Of a stretch of 64,000 bases of DNA, positions 37,931 through 48,892 are shown piece by piece. The DNA is taken from positions 20,492,459 through 20,556,458 of the forward strand of contig OX388349.1 in assembly GCA_947579665.1 (NCBI GenBank), written 5' to 3'. Every line of letters begins with the position of its first letter. Positions within the stretch are counted from its first letter, which is position 1. Position numbers and translations under genes: made by a program. The DNA is from Sympetrum striolatum. Its lineage: Eukaryota; Arthropoda; Insecta; Odonata; Libellulidae. The notes beneath the pieces were generated by a model. The model was not told where the DNA came from. It saw nothing but the letters and a program-made list of their open reading frames with translations, and searched no databases.

Positions 37931-38428
37931 TTTATTAATCATACCGGTAATATTAATGAGGTTGTATTGGCTTATGTATACAAAAGAACTTTTTAAAAAT
38001 AAAAGTATGCTATAAGAAATATTTTATACTACGTTTTATATATGAGCAAATACTTTACACATATACAAAATCAGTCGCGGCATCTTTTACTTCCAAATAC
38101 TTTATTCTAGAAAACAATATTGGAAAATTATAAAATTCCTAGTTTTTAAACACAGAGCATTCTAGAACGTAAAATATTCTAAGAATTATTTTATAAAATA
38201 TATTATGTAAAAACGATACACCAGATTTCCCTGAATATAGTCAAGTACAATTTAAAGTCATTTGATACGAAGTTCTACACGTGAAATATTGATCTTTTCA
38301 TTGTTTCGACTCCTTAACTATACACAGAAAAATGTGCGATATCCCATGATTGAAGATGCCATTATAAACTGAGAGTTTGTATAATATAAAAATGAATAGT
38401 AATGGAAGGCCGTTGATGGTTGAAATAT
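37931..38428. other. AT-rich non-coding stretch
   Basis: Nothing definable in this A/T-rich lead-in to the inverted repeat. Confidence 0.4.
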
Positions 38429-38570
38429 AGAATAAAACGAAGCACCGAAAACCATCAAAGAACGTAAGTGCCGACTTCCGGTCTTTGAAGAAGGTTCCAT
38501 TAGGAGCGAAACGTGCATATCACCATATCATTTACTTTCTTTGATGATTTTTGGTGCTTTATTTTATTCT
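38429..38570. repeat. 39-bp inverted repeat around a 64-bp loop
   Basis: The left arm 38429-38467 (starting AGAATAAAACGAAGCACCGA) pairs with the right arm 38532-38570, whose reverse starts AGAATAAAATAAAGCACCAA. I count about 34 of 39 positions matching. The loop contains CTTTGAAGAAGG, a TTCC-ATTA-GGAG stem and CGAAACGTGC, resembling a hammerhead core with a changed first base. The arms and loop together look like a small retroelement remnant. No target duplication was recognised. Confidence 0.8.
38483..38512 (+). other. Hammerhead-like motif in the inverted repeat
   Basis: CTTTGAAGA is followed by GTTCC-ATTA-GGAGC (five pairs including one G-T wobble) and GAAAC. The pattern fits hammerhead stem II and flanking core, but the first core base is T instead of C, so activity is doubtful. 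Confidence 0.3.
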
Positions 38571-38999
38571 TTAATGAAATGAATGCTTTAGCCAGTAAAC
38601 TTATGTTTAAATATGTAATTTGGTTGAGAAATACGATTTTAGAGCTACTCTAAGACGTAAGAAAAATACCCCCTGAAAACGCACGACCTAAAAAGAGAAG
38701 GAAAGTAATATTTTTAAAAATATTAACACTATATTTAAAGGTGCCTCTCAAGATCAAATGGCAGCAGTTTTAATAAAAATTATATATTTTAATAATAAAG
38801 GTATAATATTGAAGCGTAACCGATTGGGATAAGTAATATGGAGTCAGCCTCAGTGAAATTAAAGTTTATTTGGTAAATGTCGCAGTATTATGCAAGGTAT
38901 TGTAGAAAGCCATTATTCTCCACAAATATAATTATTAAGAATAGCATGAATAAAAAGTAATAATTTATAAAAATGAAAATCTTTATCCTTAGATTTCCG
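38571..38999. other. AT-rich non-coding stretch
   Basis: Nothing definable. Confidence 0.4.
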
Positions 39000-40080
39000 T
39001 TCATTGGGTAATTTTCGAATTAATGGTGCATCAACAGACAGCTGGTATCTCCAGCCATTTAAACATAAAAATCCGAATCTTTCGATACTAGATTCATAAA
39101 AAATTAACTTGCTCGAGCGTTATAATATCAAAGTCCAGCTTAGCAACACTATCGATTATTGAACCGAAATATTTTCATTGTTGTAGCCACTTGACCCCAA
39201 TGGCTGATCTTCCGAAAAATCCTCCGAGAGACTTCTCAGTTTTCTCATCAGGCATTAATTAGGTCTTTCGAGACGAAACCAACAATAAAGAATAAGGAAC
39301 GGGATCTTTACGGGAACATTACGCTAATTTAACGCGACTGCTAAACCAGAGAGGAGGATACGGATAAATCGGGACATCGCCGGCGGAACAGCAAAAAGAT
39401 AACGATTTTGGAGGGGGGAGTGGCATAAAGAAGTTGGAAGAGATTAAAAAGTTTTCGCAGTTTAAGAAAAGACTTCGGAAAGCAAAAAATACGCGCGTGT
39501 ATAAATATGAGAGTGGGAGAAAAAAGGCCGCAACGGAAAAATAAGCATCCCAAAGAGAAATGTATTCCTCATTACTTAGAATGGTAATCAAGGAGAATTC
39601 CTTGAGAGTTACTTTCCGAGTTATTTCGGGAAAGCGCTGGGCACAAAGGGAGAGAAGATGGCGGACGAGGAACTCGCTTTGTTGGGGAGAAAGAGGAAGG
39701 AAAGTTTTAATTCGGAGCAGGTGGAGAGAGGCCCATGGGAGGGAGAAATGATTTACTTATTAAAAGCGCTCTCTGAAAGACAAAAGAAGTTCGCGTTGCG
39801 ATGTGTTCTCCGAAGGACGTGGAGGAATCGGCAATCCGCGGAATTGCTGTCGCATCTGACCGATTACTTTGCAGCCCAATATTCATCGCGTACTGGAAGG
39901 CAACACTCATCTCCGAGTCTTCCTGATTGCTTTTTTGTAGCTCGCAACTACCGTAAGCTGTAACTGCACAATATCTTTTCCGACGGCTATTTGCATGATA
40001 TCAATTCCATTCTATTTCCAGGCGACGAGTAATGTATCGCGTAAGTTTCTGGTTTTCGTGAATCGAAAGATAAGGTCTAA
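39000..40080. other. GC-rich island with strong YY1/Pho-like site
   Basis: One of the longest islands. AAGATGGCGG at 39655-39664 is an exact core of the YY1/Pleiohomeotic consensus, inside a purine-rich arm (39640-39760). Frames overlap on both strands (39319-39591 minus, 39560 and 39658 plus, 39707 minus). It could be a Polycomb-type element or a transcription start. Neither is shown. Confidence 0.38.
39658..39963 (+). CDS. Possible small ORF, 101 codons (weak)
   Basis: The frame opens at ATGGCGGACGAGG with AAG just before the ATG, a good eukaryotic start context, and encodes a charged N-terminal half (starting MADEELALLGRKRKESF) with no membrane segment. A hydrophilic helix-like run (EMIYLLKALSERQKKFALR) follows, then an S-rich tail. 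I recognise no family. The start context coincides with a YY1-like site and an opposing 67-codon frame overlaps, so it may be accidental. Confidence 0.15.
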   Translation: MADEELALLGRKRKESFNSEQVERGPWEGEMIYLLKALSERQKKFALRCVLRRTWRNRQSAELLSHLTDYFAAQYSSRTGRQHSSPSLPDCFFVARNYRKL

Positions 40081-40120
40081 TTAAAGCTGAAATCCAATAT
40101 TGACATCCGGGAACATACAT

Positions 40121-40972
40121 ATTCTTCAGAAATAAATTCTTCGAAAGCCAATTCTTCGCGAACGAATGCTTTGAACGATCAATTCTTGGAGTGGCAAATT
40201 CTTTGTAAGTAGAAATTACTCAAATGAATCTGAATTTATCCTAAATTTATATTAAAGCCACTTATTCAGAGCTTAAATATACACAGTAAAGCAATTTACT
40301 TCGTTGTATGTTAGGTTGGGCGTGTGGATTGCATGGGGCATTTGTTTTTGAAGAATTTAGCACTGATATACTACTTTCCGGGAGTATTATCTTAGTAATA
40401 GTTGCTCAAGCTGGTCTCTATGATTCACCATTAGGTCCTCAATCGGTGTCGGAAGCAAAATAGTAATGTAATACAGTAGAATAGTAAAATAGAGAAATAT
40501 ACAGTAAAAATTGTAATGTAATAGAGTAATATATAATGTAAAATATGTATATGTATGTATGCGGACGTAGTATAGTATGATAGCATAGTGATGTGCATAC
40601 AAATTTATACTGGAATAATTTTACGATCAAATAAAATGACGAACTTCATTATGATTATATTATTCTATATGCTAGTATCTTAAATGTGATACAGATAAAT
40701 TCTCATAAAGCAGATTCTGCGAAGTAAATTCTTTGAAAACGAATTTCTTCGAAGAATTAATTCTTCGAAAGATATGCCAAGGTAAAAATACGGCATGCAA
40801 TGCCTACACTCAATTCAATCTTCTTGGAGAATCATAGTTTTACTAAATAGGTTTCAACTCCTAATCTGTATCTATAAATTTGAGAAAGCTTCAAATGGTT
40901 GGTGGTCTATTTTCAAAGAATTTGTCGTTCGAAGAATTTTCCTTCGAAGAATTTGTTTTCAAAGAACTTGTA
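40121..40972. repeat. Clusters of 15-16-bp AATTCTTCGAA iterations, both orientations
   Basis: Left cluster 40121-40210: AATTCTTCGAAAGCC, AATTCTTCGCGAACG, AATGCTTTGAACGATC, AATTCTTGGAGTGGCA, AATTCTTTG. Middle cluster 40696-40775 holds the same orientation plus a TTCTTCGAAGAA palindrome. The right cluster 40911-40972 is in the reverse orientation (reverse reads AATTCTTCGAAGGAA, AATTCTTCGAACGACA, AATTCTTTG). Iterated sub-repeats facing each other are typical of foldback-type elements with compound inverted ends. No transposase is visible. Confidence 0.65.
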
Positions 40973-41569
40973 TATTCCCCTTAAATATATTTGAAGGCAG
41001 CCAATTTTCATACTACACATTGCGTAAAGAACTTTTAACGACAAAGAACACTTTTGCTATAACGTATATTATGTATGTAAAACTTATTTTCACCGTCTTT
41101 TATGTTGTGATCTATCTCTATCTTTTCTTTAATTCTACCATACCTATGGCATGGTTTCCATACCCCTTTCTCTTTGCTGGTGTTTTTCTGAGGCGCGAAT
41201 TTATTTTTTCGACAATCAAAATTCTAAGTTTTTATTTGCTTTACAAAGTCATCATTTATTTCTATATTTCCTCTCCGTATTATGTTCTACAATCTTGTTT
41301 TTAAGTATTCCGTTGTTGAAGAATTTTCAATTGAAGATGGGACTTTATAGTACCACTTTAGCCTTATAAATAATTTTTTGCATGTAATTATTTCAAAATG
41401 AAAAATAAAACTCAGTAATCAAAAGCAGGTTCCTCAAATGACATTTTAAAAAAGTCCGCCTCTAATTTAGTTCCCAGTAACAAATAGTTTTTCGTTGAAA
41501 ATTAAATACTATATAATTTGTATTTGGTGTTTATTAACGTGTATTGTAAATTAGTAAAATATCCTTCAT
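40973..41569. other. AT-rich non-coding stretch
   Basis: The 169-codon plus-strand frame 40795-41304 crosses here and the right iteration cluster. It is F/I/Y/L-rich without domains. A faint GAAGAATTTT phrase at 41319 may be an outlying iteration. Confidence 0.45.
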
Positions 41570-41860
41570 TTATCCCGAACTCTTCCACTGCGGTCAGCGG
41601 CCATATTTGGTCAAATCTTCGCGGCCCTTCCTCATGCCGCGCTGGCCTACTCGGACCAATTGAACACAAATTCCAACAATTCTAACTCTGAATTCATCAA
41701 GTGAACCAAATTCGAACAGAACGACCCTTTCTTTGATACCTGACTCTTTGGTGGGACTTGGTGTGTTGCGGAGTATCCATCAAAGATGACACCTCATTTG
41801 GACTTACTTCTGAACTTACAAATAGTACATATTCATGCCACCTCACCCACAAAGAAAAAG
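41570..41860. other. Small GC-rich island with a CArG-like box
   Basis: CpG-bearing sequence including CGGTCAGCGGCCATATTTGG. CCATATTTGG at 41601-41610 matches the SRF CArG pattern but such matches are expected by chance a few times per window. Confidence 0.25.
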
Positions 41861-43839
41861 AAAAAAAGCCAGAAACGTAAATTTCAATTATACTTGTTAT
41901 TATAATGAATTATTTAATTTATTTCAATTGTCACGCAAAATTAACAATTAAAGAGTGACTTCACTATAGAAATAAAACGAAGGCAGAAGTAAAAAATGCG
42001 TAAATTTATTTTTCTACAATAGGTATCAACAAATTAAATTTATATTAATTCCATTTGACTTATATTAATGTAACTAAGGATAACACAAAAGGAATTAAAC
42101 AATAACCAAATTGTGTACTATAAATAATAAGTCAAAGTATATTGGAACGATTGAATGAAGAGAGATTTAAAAATATAATCAGAGAATTACAAACACTGAA
42201 CGAGACCGGACATTTGTTGTTAAATAAAAGTGATTGATGTAAAAAATTTAAATTACATTTTTTAGTTTCTTCGTAGATATTATACAATTTTAAAAAGAAG
42301 CGCTCACATAAGAGTAGTAGCCAATAAAACAAAGTAACATTCGATCATGTGTCTATGCTTCTATACCGAATATTATATGAGCTGTAACAGATCTCGCTGA
42401 AGTGTACGCCATTACCCCATTCTCCCCTACATCGAATCATATATGGCGTGGAAAATTAAAAGAAAATAATAATTAGTAAGTAAGTAAGAAACCTGTGTAT
42501 GTGCTAATTCAATTTTGTAGGATTAATTCCAAAGCAAACGATATTTATACAGAATAGAGCAATGGATAGGGTAAGTAGATATGCATCTCCATGAGAACGG
42601 CTATGGGGAAGTACGGGGTGTAAGATTTTAGGGACTATATAACTGCAGAGAAGTTTGGTGGGGAGACTGATGAATCTCTCCCTCATAAATTATGTACCTG
42701 AGGTTGAAAACCTGTTGATTTCAGGTCCCTTGTAGCCTTTTTAGACCATTATATTCTTTATTGTGAGACAAGATGATCACCTTTTCCTGTTTTTCATTTC
42801 TAAGAAAACACATAAATATTATCCTTAAGTCATTTAGCTGTTCAGTTTATTTATCTGAGTGTGATTTCAATATCAGAGAAATTAGATCTATGCAATGAGA
42901 CAACCCACACAGGTACTGCCTGGTCGTTTCATATGCAGCGAGAAGGTTAGTCAGGACTTCTGATGGAAAAATGATACCTCGTTTCTGACTTACCAACTAT
43001 TACGCCTGCATTTCCTACTATCTGTCTAGGTCCCTTTTCCTGAGAAACAGACCCACTTAACTAAGCTGTCCTCGCCCTTCGGAACAATGAATAGCTACTC
43101 ATCATACATATCATATACGTGGACAATATTTCTTAGTCCACAATGAATTTAAAACTTGGTTCCTACTTTGTGTTGCATGAGTCTTTGATTTGGTTATCAT
43201 ACAAAATACGTATATGTTCAGCTTGTTGATGGATTTTAATCATGTCTGTATACCTGCTAAATAATGACTAGAAAAGGTACATAAAATAAAATTTATTTGC
43301 TTAAATTTAGCAATGATTATTGTCTTCCCCGGTGAGTATGAGGGATATTAGATTCAATAAAACAATAAATTGATTTACATGATTATCGTAGGATTGCGAA
43401 AAGTACATGAGCATATAAAACGGTTTGGCAGAAATGTTATCGACCATTTTTGACGTAAATATTTCATCGTCATGTTAATGCAGCATTCAATACCGCCGGA
43501 ATAAAGGACGCGTCCTTCGGAGTTTATAATAATTCTGTAGTAATCGTACAGTAATTGTAATTTAAGTTATAATATATAAGTTTTTAATAATTGCGATAGT
43601 ACAGTTAAACATTTGTAATAGCAATGTATCATTGTACAATTTAGTGGTTTTGTCTACGGATTGGCATCTTTATTATATACAGGACGAAATATAAAAGACA
43701 AGCCGTGTTCGAGAATAAGACAGACAAACTTTTTAATGTAATTCAAAATTATTTGGCCCTCTTCTTATATTTTAGTTTTATTATTATACAGTGTGATAGT
43801 ATTTTAAATGGTTTGTGCACACTATAGGACGTTTTGGAT
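41861..43839. other. AT-rich non-coding stretch
   Basis: No gene. A GTAAGTAAGTAAG microsatellite is at 42477. The 42890-43080 segment is less AT-rich but without recognisable features. Confidence 0.45.
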
Positions 43840-44370
43840 TCGGAGAAATAATTAATATGCTCAGGGCGAAGTACCTGCTGAAAGGCATCTCCCGCAGTGG
43901 CTGCCGAATATTATTTCAAAACGAGGACAACTACTTCGGTTAGAAATAAGTTCCAAAGAGAGATGAAACCAGGTCGCGAGTTTCAGAAAAGTTTTGTATC
44001 GTCGCCATTAACGTTCTTACGCATCCAGGAATCAAAAGAAAGGTCGGATCAAGACATATTGTCATGCAACCGTGGGGAAGAAGAATTTTTTGTCCAAGTT
44101 CTATCTCAATCTCCCAGTTTGTAAGACTCCAGCGGGAACTGGGATGAAATTGCTACAATTCACGAGATTGTGGCGAGTTCGAAAATTAAGCTCAAACAAA
44201 GTCCTGGCTTGATGAGGAATTCTAATTATCATTAATGGGCTAAAGATTGTAATTTCGTATAAGAGGTTGGAATAAAGGCCAAGTGGTGCGGCAATCAAGA
44301 GAAATAACAGGAAGCCTTTTTTCGGAAAGGAACTGACGATGACTGTCATATTACGTATTATTTGTTTGAC
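43840..44370. other. GC-richer island
   Basis: Mildly GC-rich, with opposing frames (75 codons plus, 99 codons minus) that touch at 44101-44124. No motif seen. Confidence 0.28.
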
Positions 44371-44845
44371 ACTGGATGCAAAATAATATTTAAGCTGCAC
44401 AAAAAATAAAATTAAAAAATATCAGTTGACGTAATTAAATAAGAATGACATATATTGAGTAAACTAATTAAAAGGATTCAAAGACTTTGCTGGAAAAATT
44501 TTCGGAACACATTTTTTGTATCCTCGCAGTGAAAATCAAAAACCAACTTCTTTCCGCATTGTTATCGAGAAAATACAATTTAATGTTAAAGACAGCTTCG
44601 TAATTCAAAGATTTGCAAAGAAATGGTTTCAAAACTAAAAATTCTTAACATTTCAGAAAGCATTTTACTCGATTTAAGCAGAACTTTATAACTTATATTT
44701 GCAGCTTTTAAAGCAGCTCTTTTGGCTACTTCAGCACCAAACAATATCAAAGGGAAAACAATCAGTCATTCTATTATCTGTGATTTAACTAATTTATAAG
44801 TGGTTACATGACTATTAATAAATAAGGGAACGTGAAAGGTATATA

Positions 44846-44867
44846 CAATATATTATATAATATATTG
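44846..44867. repeat. Perfect 22-bp AT palindrome
   Basis: CAATATATTATATAATATAT plus TG reads the same on both strands. It can extrude as a small cruciform, though AT-only palindromes are frequent in such DNA. Confidence 0.9.
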
Positions 44868-44914
44868 CATTGTAATATACGATTATGAAATTTAACCAAT
44901 ACATACATTTTTTT

Positions 44915-45250
44915 TTCAAAACTCCCTTCAACACTTAATTAATGCAGCACAAAAGGTTTGAAAGCTCTCTAATTAATTTATGAATACATTTGCTACTCTT
45001 TTTGATAAGCAGCAATTACTCTAATTAACCTTAATTAAAATTTCTAGCACCAAATTTTTCCAAGCACCAAATATGTACGCATATCCCATCAAAACTAAAT
45101 TCAAAACGTAATTAATACAACACTACAAGCTATAGAGCTTCCTAATTAATTCAAGAATAGATGTTTTACTCTTATTGACACGCATGCATTACTTTTATTG
45201 TCTTTTATTGAAATTTAGTACTTTAGCTAAACAAAGTTTTACAAAAATAC
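44915..45250. repeat. Degenerate tandem duplication, about 177-bp offset
   Basis: ACACTTAATTAATGCAGCAC (44931) parallels ACGTAATTAATACAACAC (45107), and each is followed by a GAAAGCTCTCTAATTAATT-like or GAGCTTCCTAATTAATT line and a TTACTCTT line, then a GCA(T)TTACT line. Identity is moderate. Confidence 0.6.
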
Positions 45251-45349
45251 GGTACTGATATAAAAAGCAATGCATCCAAATGATGTAATAATAAAAAACA
45301 TTCGACCTAAAGTGGATAAAAATTTTAAATTCCCATATCATTTACATCA

Positions 45350-46035
45350 ACTTTCACAGCATGCGATTACTTCAAAATTCCCAACCAAATTTTTCGGCTG
45401 ACGCGATGGAAAAATTCGGAGCTTAATTAGAAGAGGCAATTAACGTAATATTTCCGGTAAAAGTCGATCTCGGGGAAACAAAAAAATCCTCCGTCCCAAA
45501 AGGAACCAGCAGCTCCCGCGGAACGAGACGTTTCAGTTTATTCCCGGATCGCGAATTAATTACCGCGAGTTTTGAGCGATCCTCTTTCCCTTTGGAATAG
45601 CGAGAGATAAGATGGCGCCTTTTTTTCGAGTCCCTCGAGCAAGGAGGATCATCTGCACTTACTAATTAAGAAAATTGTTAGCTGCGGCGCATAATGTGTG
45701 CGAGAAAGCCCGCAACATGGCGGGACAATGGCTGTTGAGATACTCCTGATGAGAGTGCATGGCCGTGAATGCGGGGAAGCTGTTATGTGGATTGGTTGCG
45801 AGGATATTGAAAGAGTGACGTAAGGTCCATTGTGAAGGCAGAGCATTGTGCGGGAGTCGCTTAAGGTAAGGCTCTTTAATGTTTTCCCGTACGTTTCTTA
45901 ACTTATGTCTCAGGTGCGGAATCTATTCAAAGAATTCGCGGGAGAGAAACGAGGGCTCCGAATTTCGCCTGCGTCGAATCGAATGAATGGAAGCTCGATA
46001 CGCTCAGACTCGTCATTCTATGCATGTACTCTATC
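45350..46035. other. GC-rich island with YY1/Pho-like sites and a donor-like site
   Basis: CpG-bearing. AAGATGGCGCC at 45609-45619, CAACATGGCGGGACAATGG at 45714 and AATTAATTACCGCGAG near 45554 stand out. TTAAGGTAAGG at 45861 resembles a 5' splice donor. The ATG at 45718 reads only ten codons before a stop. Confidence 0.38.
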
Positions 46036-46167
46036 GCGTTAGTATTAAGAATTATTAGAGGTTTATTTACTCTTCATCTTTGATCCAGAGCTTCGTACTT
46101 ACGTTGCCACCGGTTCTGAAAGCAAGGGAACACTGGTTTACCGACTTTCTAAGAAACATCCAATGTA

Positions 46168-46244
46168 CACTCCTGGCCAAAATTAACGCAGCACCTCCCT
46201 AGCGATCCTTACGGCCGGCGCTGCGTTAATATTGGCCAGTACTG
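46168..46244. mobile_element. 77-bp palindromic Tc1-like mini-element
   Basis: The left half CACTCCTGGCCAAAATTAAC and the reversed right half CAGTACTGGCCAATATTAAC match at about 24 of 28 positions, leaving only a short centre of about 20 bp. TA flanks both ends (46166-46167 and 46245-46246). The CAGT-CTGGCCAAAA start is characteristic of Tc1-like inverted ends. With no interior it is an end-to-end MITE, moved by a transposase elsewhere, and it could fold into an almost full hairpin. Confidence 0.85.
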
Positions 46245-46248
46245 TACA

Positions 46249-46515
46249 TTTCAATATCCACTTTATCATCTTCAGGTGCAGAATAAAATGAAGTATGAAG
46301 GATGAGGTATGCGGTAGTTGTAGGTTTGTTAAAAGTGATTCGATAGCTTAGTTCATTTCTTACTCGGGCCACACTGGAAATCGAACCCGGGACTACTTTC
46401 ACCAGAAGCGAACATGCTACCCATTTGGCTACCCGGAGGCCCTGGAATACACGATATTTTCCCTCACAATCCTCCCCAAAGCCAGATACTCCATACCTCA
46501 CCGTTACGGCTTTTA
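46249..46515 (-). mobile_element. tRNA-derived SINE-like element
   Basis: On the minus strand a tRNA-like segment lies at about 46363-46448. An A-box-like TAGCCAAATGGGTAGC and a B-box GGTTCGATTTC are spaced as in tRNA genes, and the ends GGGCCTCCGG and GGCCCGAG resemble an acceptor stem. The downstream unrelated part (to about 46249) ends near GATAAAGTGGATATTGAAAT next to the Tc1-like mini-element. The 99-codon minus frame across it is incidental. The 5' portion (46449-46515) may belong to the element or the target. Confidence 0.7.
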
Positions 46516-47915
46516 ATCCGAGCATTTTCGTTGTTGTTTAACTGGTGACAACGCAGGCACAAACGGATGGCACAATGAGTTTGAAAAGGTTATAAATCAG
46601 TATTTCATCAGGAGACCTGTTCCACTCATTTCATTACAATTATCGTCTAAATGCAGCAATATTTTTGTTTTTGGTAGTGCCAAAGATGCTAATTAAATCG
46701 GAATGTCAAACAAGCCTGGAAGAGCGAGGATAGCAATGAGAGGTTGATCTTAGTGACATCATCGAGAGAATTGTTCGTTTCTTATACTAATTCACTGCCA
46801 TTAGGATGGAAAATATCACTTGCATAATCGAACCACATCCAGTGAGCAGATGCTGTAGATTTAAAATCTCGGAGATCTAAATGCGTGTTATAGAAAAGTG
46901 TTAATATCAGTTTGAAGGAGGTTGAACAGTTTTGCATAGCTCATACATTTGAGATGAGCAATACAAACTAGAGGAAGGCTGTACAAATACGCTAGATATT
47001 TCATTAAATAAGTTCTATAGATATCAGCGTTGGGCTACAAAATACATTTTAGTATGCATATTTGTAAGTAAGTGTATACATTTTGTAATAAATTTGTTAT
47101 TATTTTTTTGTTAAAATCAATGCGAAACTAATTCTCAAATGATGTGCCACTTTCGGCGCATGCGCCATGTGGTTGGCTCCTATTTTAATATACTGAATGT
47201 TTCATAAACCCGGAATTTTGTTGCAGGCATAAGAGAGACCTTACAAAAATTTGAATTACACGTTTATCTAAAATTAAAATATAATATTGTAATGGTGGCA
47301 TATAAATTAATATATAAATAGAGTAACGATAGAAATCATTCGATAGAAGATAACTAGAGTATTGTGAGTTTAACATAAACAACTGATTCGATTGCTAATA
47401 AAAAAACACCGTCTCATTCGGAGAAATGTGTTTCGGAGCATGTTTTTCCGTGTTTACTCGTACGTTAAGTATTCATGTAAAAATGCCTCGATTCTTTTCG
47501 AAGCAGATGAAAAATTGAGACCCGGGCGACTTGACAAACACGCAGAGAAAACGGTAAAAATGAGCCCAATTTTTTCTTGAAAGAAACGTTGATAAAACAT
47601 ATGCGTCATAATTAATCCCTAATGACATGGAGGGTAGCGTACAGTTGGGGCAAATATTTGCCTTGGAAATAATTCCCACGACGAAAATTACACAGTACAT
47701 AAAAATGACCCAGGAGAATGGAGAGAGATGAGTTGTTTACGCTCAGAAAACTCTGAAAAAAGCTAATGAAAAAAGGGTCGAATTGTTATGGGAGACTTCA
47801 ACGTTAGGGGAGTGAATAGTTGTGATGGATATTGTAAATAGGTTTCGCTCACTTCCATAGATCAGAAATACGAGTATATATACAAGCGGAATGAGTTGGG
47901 TCAATGATTAAAAAA
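46516..47915. other. AT-rich to mixed stretch
   Basis: No gene. A slightly GC-richer, CpG-bearing patch at 47400-47660 carries two opposing short frames without motifs. Confidence 0.4.
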
Positions 47916-47919
47916 TACC

Positions 47920-48862
47920 TAAATTTCATTAGTTTACATCTAATCAAAGTAAAAACCGTTTCGTTACAGTTCCCAAATTCTCCGGTACGATTTTAACAAT
48001 ACATTTATCGAATCATACAAATTAAAATTTTCCATTTTCAAATTTTGAATCGAAGTTTGTTTCTTGAGTTTATGCATTGAAAGTTTTAATTCATAATTAT
48101 TTATTTAATTTTAACTCATCGTTTGTCGAATTTAGTTTATAAAGGGGAAATATTGGAAATTAAAACTGGTAACTGTCCCGTAAACTCGTCAACACCATAA
48201 ATGACGGCAAAAAAGATTCTTATCAATTTATTCTGCACTAAATGTAGGGAATATTTGCCTTTAAAATTTGCTTTATGAATAATTTAGCATATACATTAGC
48301 GATTAGAAAGTCAAAGACAATCTTTGCTTTAATCTTAATCGGTAAAGTAAGGTTGGAAGTTTAAAGCAACGTTTTTGAAATCGTCACTGAAAATGGAATG
48401 TAATTTGATTAATTTACATCAAATCAAAGTAAAACCATCCATTATTCGATATTTTCCCTTAAAGTTGCTAAAATTCTCTGAATATAATATTCTGAAGTCT
48501 AAATGATAAATGTATTCAAGAATTCGATTTAAAATCATTGTAATGTTCAAATTTTGGATTATCGTTAGTTTCTTAAAATAAAAACTGTTTAAATTAAAGT
48601 AAAAGCTGTTCGTCGGAGTAATTATTTTCCCTCAGAGTTGCTAAAATTCTCTTGCAAATCTTTAACGATACATTTATTGAATCACACTAACTAAAATTGT
48701 CAAATTTTCAGATTTTGCTGAAAAGTTTGTTTCGTTAAAGAATTTTATGCATAAAAATTTTGAATTAAAATTTGTTTACAAACAGGAAAAATGGTGATTT
48801 AAAACGTTTAAACTACTGTCCTGTAAACTCGTTGGGATTATGAATGTAGTAAAAAATATTCA
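47920..48862 (+). repeat. Degenerate tandem units, A, B, C
   Basis: Unit A (about 47920-48215), partial unit B (about 48405-48590) and unit C (about 48590-48862) share lines in order: TTACATC(T/A)AATCAAAGTAAAA, CC(C)AAATTCTC or GCTAAAATTCTC, ACAATACATTTAT(C/T)GAATCA, CAAATTTT, AGTTTGTTTC, and ACTGTCC(C/T)GTAAACTCGT (48172 and 48818). Spacing A to C is about 645 bp. Confidence 0.65.
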
Positions 48863-48892
48863 AATTAAGTATTCTCCTAGAATCAACTGCTT

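Noticed and set aside
40795..41304. 169-codon plus-strand open frame
   Set aside because: F/I/Y/L-rich translation of AT-rich DNA crossing a repeat cluster. It has no domain or signal that supports a gene.
41601..41610. Perfect CArG (SRF) box CCATATTTGG
   Set aside because: A few matches to CC(A/T)6GG are expected by chance in a window of this size and composition.
42890..43080. Less AT-rich segment as a structured RNA
   Set aside because: No paired arms or known RNA motif could be found by eye.
44846..44867. AT palindrome as an origin-like or cruciform element
   Set aside because: AT-only palindromes are common in this composition and nothing nearby supports a function.
45714..45870. Coding first exon starting at CAACATGGCGG with donor at 45866
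   Set aside because: The frame stops after ten codons, well before the donor, and no core promoter was visible.
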